Assembly (NCBI GenBank): GCA_003151295.1
Contig: PLXD01000079.1
Coordinates: forward strand, 7,242 to 14,520
Direction of reading: 5' to 3'
Source of the DNA: Chitinophagaceae bacterium
GTDB lineage: Bacteria > Bacteroidota > Bacteroidia > Chitinophagales > Chitinophagaceae
Length of the DNA stretch: 7,279 nt
The notes under the pieces are model-generated. The model was not told the origin of the DNA and ran no database searches. It saw nothing but the letters and a program-made list of their open reading frames with translations. The number at the start of each line of letters is the position of its first letter. The stretch's first letter is position 1. A program made the position numbers and the translations under genes. Positions 5,732 through 7,279 of the stretch are shown here, in pieces.

Positions 5732-6570
5732 AAACCTCCCTCCAACACCTCAGCCCCCTGCGGCGACAACAACTGCAGACGATCACCCGGATCATCCGGC
5801 AGGCTGTCGAACCGGAAAAGATCCTTTTATACGGTCCCTACGCAGCTAATTCCGGCGTTCCCGACTCGCTGAGCAGCTATCATATTATGGTCATTACCCG
5901 CCGTCGCGAGAGCCGCCATGCCACCCAGGTGCAGGACACCGTGGAGAACAGTTGCCGCATCTTGACCCCTATCACCGTATGGGTGAACGACATCGATTTC
6001 GTCAACGACCAGCGGAGCAAGGGACAGTTCTTTTTCACCTTCCTGGACCACGAAGCGATTCTGCTGTATGATGCGGGGATCGTAGCACTGGCGGCGGCGG
6101 CCCCGCCCGACTGGGCCTCCATCCGGGAAACAGCTCAAAAGGACTTTGAAGTTTGGACCCACCGTGCACAGGCGTTTTTCGAAAGCGCCGCCTTTAGCCG
6201 CTCCAGACGCGAAAACCCAACGGCCGCCTTCCTGCTGCATCAAGCCGCCGAGCAAGCCTACCACGCGATCCTGCTCGTATTTATCGGCTACAAACCCGCC
6301 ACCCATAACCTCGACAAGCTCCGGCGCTATACCGAACGATTCTCGGTAGAGCTTGCCGCCCTGTTTCCCCGCGATCAACCCGGCGAGCTTCACCTGTTCA
6401 AGCTACTTCTGCACGCCTACCTCAATGCCCGTTACGAATCCGATTACCACCTCGAAACCGATGACCTCGACCTCCTCACCGGACGAGTCCGCGAATTGTT
6501 ATCGATCACCCGGCGGATCTGCCGGAACCGATTGATCCTGCTCGACAAAATCCTCGAGGGAGTGCAATGA
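5728..6570 (+). CDS. Fused nucleotidyltransferase-HEPN protein with degenerate NTase site
   Basis: This encodes a 280-aa two-domain protein. Residues about 18-117 match the MNT-type nucleotidyltransferase fold (ILLYG36P37YA ... HIMVI, then QFFFTFLDHEAILLYDAG). Residues about 135-270 are a HEPN domain (AAFLLHQAAEQAYHAILL, YKPATHNLDKL, then AR235YESDYH241). HEPN domains use R-x4-6-H for RNA cleavage, and R235-x5-H241 fits. Active relatives have a GS motif followed by a DxD (typically SDFDLLVV); here these read G-P and S-S-Y-H, so nucleotidyl transfer is probably lost. In two-gene HepT-MntA systems the NTase modifies and silences the HEPN toxin. A fusion with a dead NTase implies another means of control, perhaps the coupled 90-aa protein. 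The frame is open upstream to 5431, but the ATG at 5728 gives the family's usual N-terminus and the ATGA overlap. GC-rich (58-62% in sampled lines). Confidence 0.85.
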   Translation: MKTSLQHLSPLRRQQLQTITRIIRQAVEPEKILLYGPYAANSGVPDSLSSYHIMVITRRRESRHATQVQDTVENSCRILTPITVWVNDIDFVNDQRSKGQFFFTFLDHEAILLYDAGIVALAAAAPPDWASIRETAQKDFEVWTHRAQAFFESAAFSRSRRENPTAAFLLHQAAEQAYHAILLVFIGYKPATHNLDKLRRYTERFSVELAALFPRDQPGELHLFKLLLHAYLNARYESDYHLETDDLDLLTGRVRELLSITRRICRNRLILLDKILEGVQ

Positions 6571-6752
6571 TCGAAAAAGGCACTCAATATCTTAATGGAG
6601 TATAAACTACTTTCCCAGATTTTTCAGCTTCTCAGCGCCATGCTTTACTCACTCCTTGGACGTGTAAACTCAGTCAGTAAGAATTTACACCTCTCAAAAA
6701 CTTACACTTCTCAAAATCCATTGCCTTCCTATTCGAATATCCGAAAGCTTGG
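6571..6752. other. Gene-free stretch between the HEPN gene and the intron remnant
   Basis: I see no coding sequence supported by family, composition or context. It holds the tandem repeat at 6685-6716, an inverted copy of its core at 6662-6668, and an imperfect palindrome (TTCGAATATCCGAA, 6732-6745). The HEPN operon has no clear intrinsic terminator here. Confidence 0.5.
6685..6716. repeat. Tandem 15-bp repeat with an inverted core nearby
   Basis: TTACACCTCTCAAAA (6685-6699) and TTACACTTCTCAAAA (6702-6716) differ at one base and have a 17-bp period. The reverse complement of TTTACAC occurs at 6662-6668, giving a 7-bp inverted repeat with TTTACAC at 6684-6690. This could be a protein-binding or recombination site close to the end of the intron remnant. 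Confidence 0.5.
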
Positions 6753-7042
6753 GTCGAGCAAGGATACCACATTACTGCGATATCCTCCCCTTAGAACCGT
6801 GTATGAGAGTTTCCCACTCACACGGCTCAAGCCAATATTAAGCCGAGATTTTGTTGACCTCGGCCGGAAACAGATACTTTAAACCGTTTATGAAGCCTCG
6901 CTCCTGGCAATTCGGATGTAAGAGTGTGAGATTGAATAAATTTCCAGACCTGCCCCCAACCGACTTTCCCTGTGATGAACGCTCCAATTGGTAACACTTG
7001 CAATTCTCTCCCCACATATAAGCGTCGCAACGGAAGTCGCAC
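6753..7042 (-). mobile_element. Short group II intron-like element, internally deleted, no RT gene
   Basis: The minus strand begins at 7042 with GTGCGAC, the bacterial group II 5' end (GUGYG). Near the other end it carries a domain V hairpin (6794-6828) and a domain VI-like hairpin (AGGATA...CGCA-GTAA-TGTG...TATCCT, about 6761-6786). It plausibly ends with GAC at 6753. A 6-bp stem with an 11-base loop (6842-6864) just before domain V could be a stub of domain IV, where the reverse transcriptase/maturase is normally encoded. The span is only about 290 bases. ORF-less group II introns normally need several hundred, so most of domain I-III seems lost. It lies 27 bases after the traE stop, on the sense strand of the operon. 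Domain V is well supported; the boundaries are inferred. Confidence 0.6.
6794..6828 (-). ncRNA. Group II intron domain V
   Basis: The minus strand folds as a nine-pair lower helix, GAGCCGTGT with ACACGGTTC, containing the catalytic AGC triad. A two-base AU bulge follows on the 3' side, then a short upper helix (GAGTG with CTCTC, one U-U mismatch) with a GGAAA loop. The arrangement is diagnostic of domain V. It is 35 bases rather than the usual 34, and the loop is not a clean GNRA tetraloop, hinting at decay. Confidence 0.8.
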
Positions 7043-7069
7043 CCTGAACTGCCGCCCGACCCACACCGC

Positions 7070-7279
7070 TTAGACTCCAAAGCAACTCTTGAGGACGGTC
7101 GCTACGACGGCCAGGAAAATGCAGCTTCCAAACCAGGCGGCAGTCACTTTGCCAGTATCACCCTCGCCGCTGTTCCTTTTGTTGTATACTTTTATCGCTC
7201 CGACCAGCCCCACCACGGCCCCTATTGCATATAGCAGGGTGGTTCCCGTCGCGAAATAACCCTTCACCAATGTGGTCGC
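7070..7279 (-). CDS. traE: DUF4134 conjugation protein (TraE type), 5' end outside window
   Basis: The 69 visible C-terminal residues match the DUF4134/TraE family of Bacteroidota conjugative transposons. They begin ATTLVKGYF, run through a membrane helix LLYAIGAVVGLVGAIKVY, a polar loop with NSGEGDTGKV, and a second helix AAWFGSCIFLAVVATVL before the stop. Family members are about 100 aa with an N-terminal signal sequence, so roughly 30 residues lie beyond the window. TTG and GTG codons near the edge should not be taken as the start. TraE is a small inner-membrane component of the mating-pair apparatus; its topology is pilin-like. The usual downstream partners, DUF4133 (TraF) and the VirB4-type TraG, do not follow; an intron remnant and cargo genes come instead. 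Confidence 0.9.
   Translation of the reverse strand, partial: ATTLVKGYFATGTTLLYAIGAVVGLVGAIKVYNKRNSGEGDTGKVTAAWFGSCIFLAVVATVLKSCFGV

Noticed and set aside
5827..6393. Minus-strand open frames inside the HEPN gene
   Set aside because: They are antisense to a recognised two-domain protein in GC-rich DNA, where long shadow frames are expected.
6560..6585. Hairpin GAGTGC/GCACTC as terminator of the HEPN operon
   Set aside because: It overlaps the stop codon, has a 14-base loop and no T-run after it.
6595..6882. Plus-strand open frame of 95 codons
   Set aside because: It runs through the tandem repeats and antisense through domain V of the intron. The Ser/Leu-rich product matches no family.
6827..7085. 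Three overlapping minus-strand frames across the intron remnant
   Set aside because: They are Cys/Arg-rich products of a structured RNA region. None resembles a reverse transcriptase or maturase, or DUF4133.

Overview
The window looks like part of a Bacteroidota integrative/conjugative element, most likely from the Chitinophagaceae or a related Chitinophagales/Sphingobacteriales group. Three things support this: a DUF4134 (TraE-type) conjugation protein at the right edge, an RteC-type conjugative-transposon regulator, and a short Bacteroidota-style Crp/Fnr regulator. The placement rests on family recognition from memory, not on a search. No integrase, att site, relaxase, tRNA or CRISPR is visible.

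Layout, right to left because most genes are on the minus strand. The 3' part of traE (7070-7279) is followed at once by a short group II intron-like RNA (about 6753-7042) with a recognisable domain V but no room for a full intron or a reverse transcriptase. The stretch 6571-6752 has no gene and holds a tandem 15-bp repeat. A plus-strand two-gene operon (5459-6570) encodes a 90-aa protein of unknown function and a fused nucleotidyltransferase-HEPN protein. Its NTase active site is degenerate but its HEPN R-x5-H motif is kept. Divergent from it is an XRE regulator (4884-5306) with its own terminator. The shared intergenic region holds repeats spaced 21-22 bp.

Next, on the minus strand, is a probable three-gene operon (4713 to 2202). 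It encodes a secreted lipoprotein with a glycine linker and a C-terminal domain carrying a His-then-Cys pair, a 126-aa single-pass membrane protein, and an alpha/beta hydrolase. Base composition falls sharply at the lipoprotein's linker/C-terminal domain boundary and stays low through the small membrane gene. This suggests the end domain and the small gene arrived together, as effector-immunity cassettes do. After this come a Crp/Fnr regulator, RteC, and at the left edge a membrane-anchored protein (385 to 1, truncated by the window) that resembles proteins encoded beside DUF4134 genes in conjugation operons.

Regulation may tie these parts together. The Crp/Fnr protein has an FNR-like recognition helix (ETLSR). 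A perfect FNR-type box (TTGAT-N4-ATCAA) lies just upstream of the lipoprotein operon, and a near-perfect one lies upstream of rteC. One local regulator could therefore control both the cargo operon and the element's mobility regulator. The tra-like genes at both edges, on the same strand, suggest the roughly 6.6 kb between them is cargo inserted into, or grown within, a conjugation operon.
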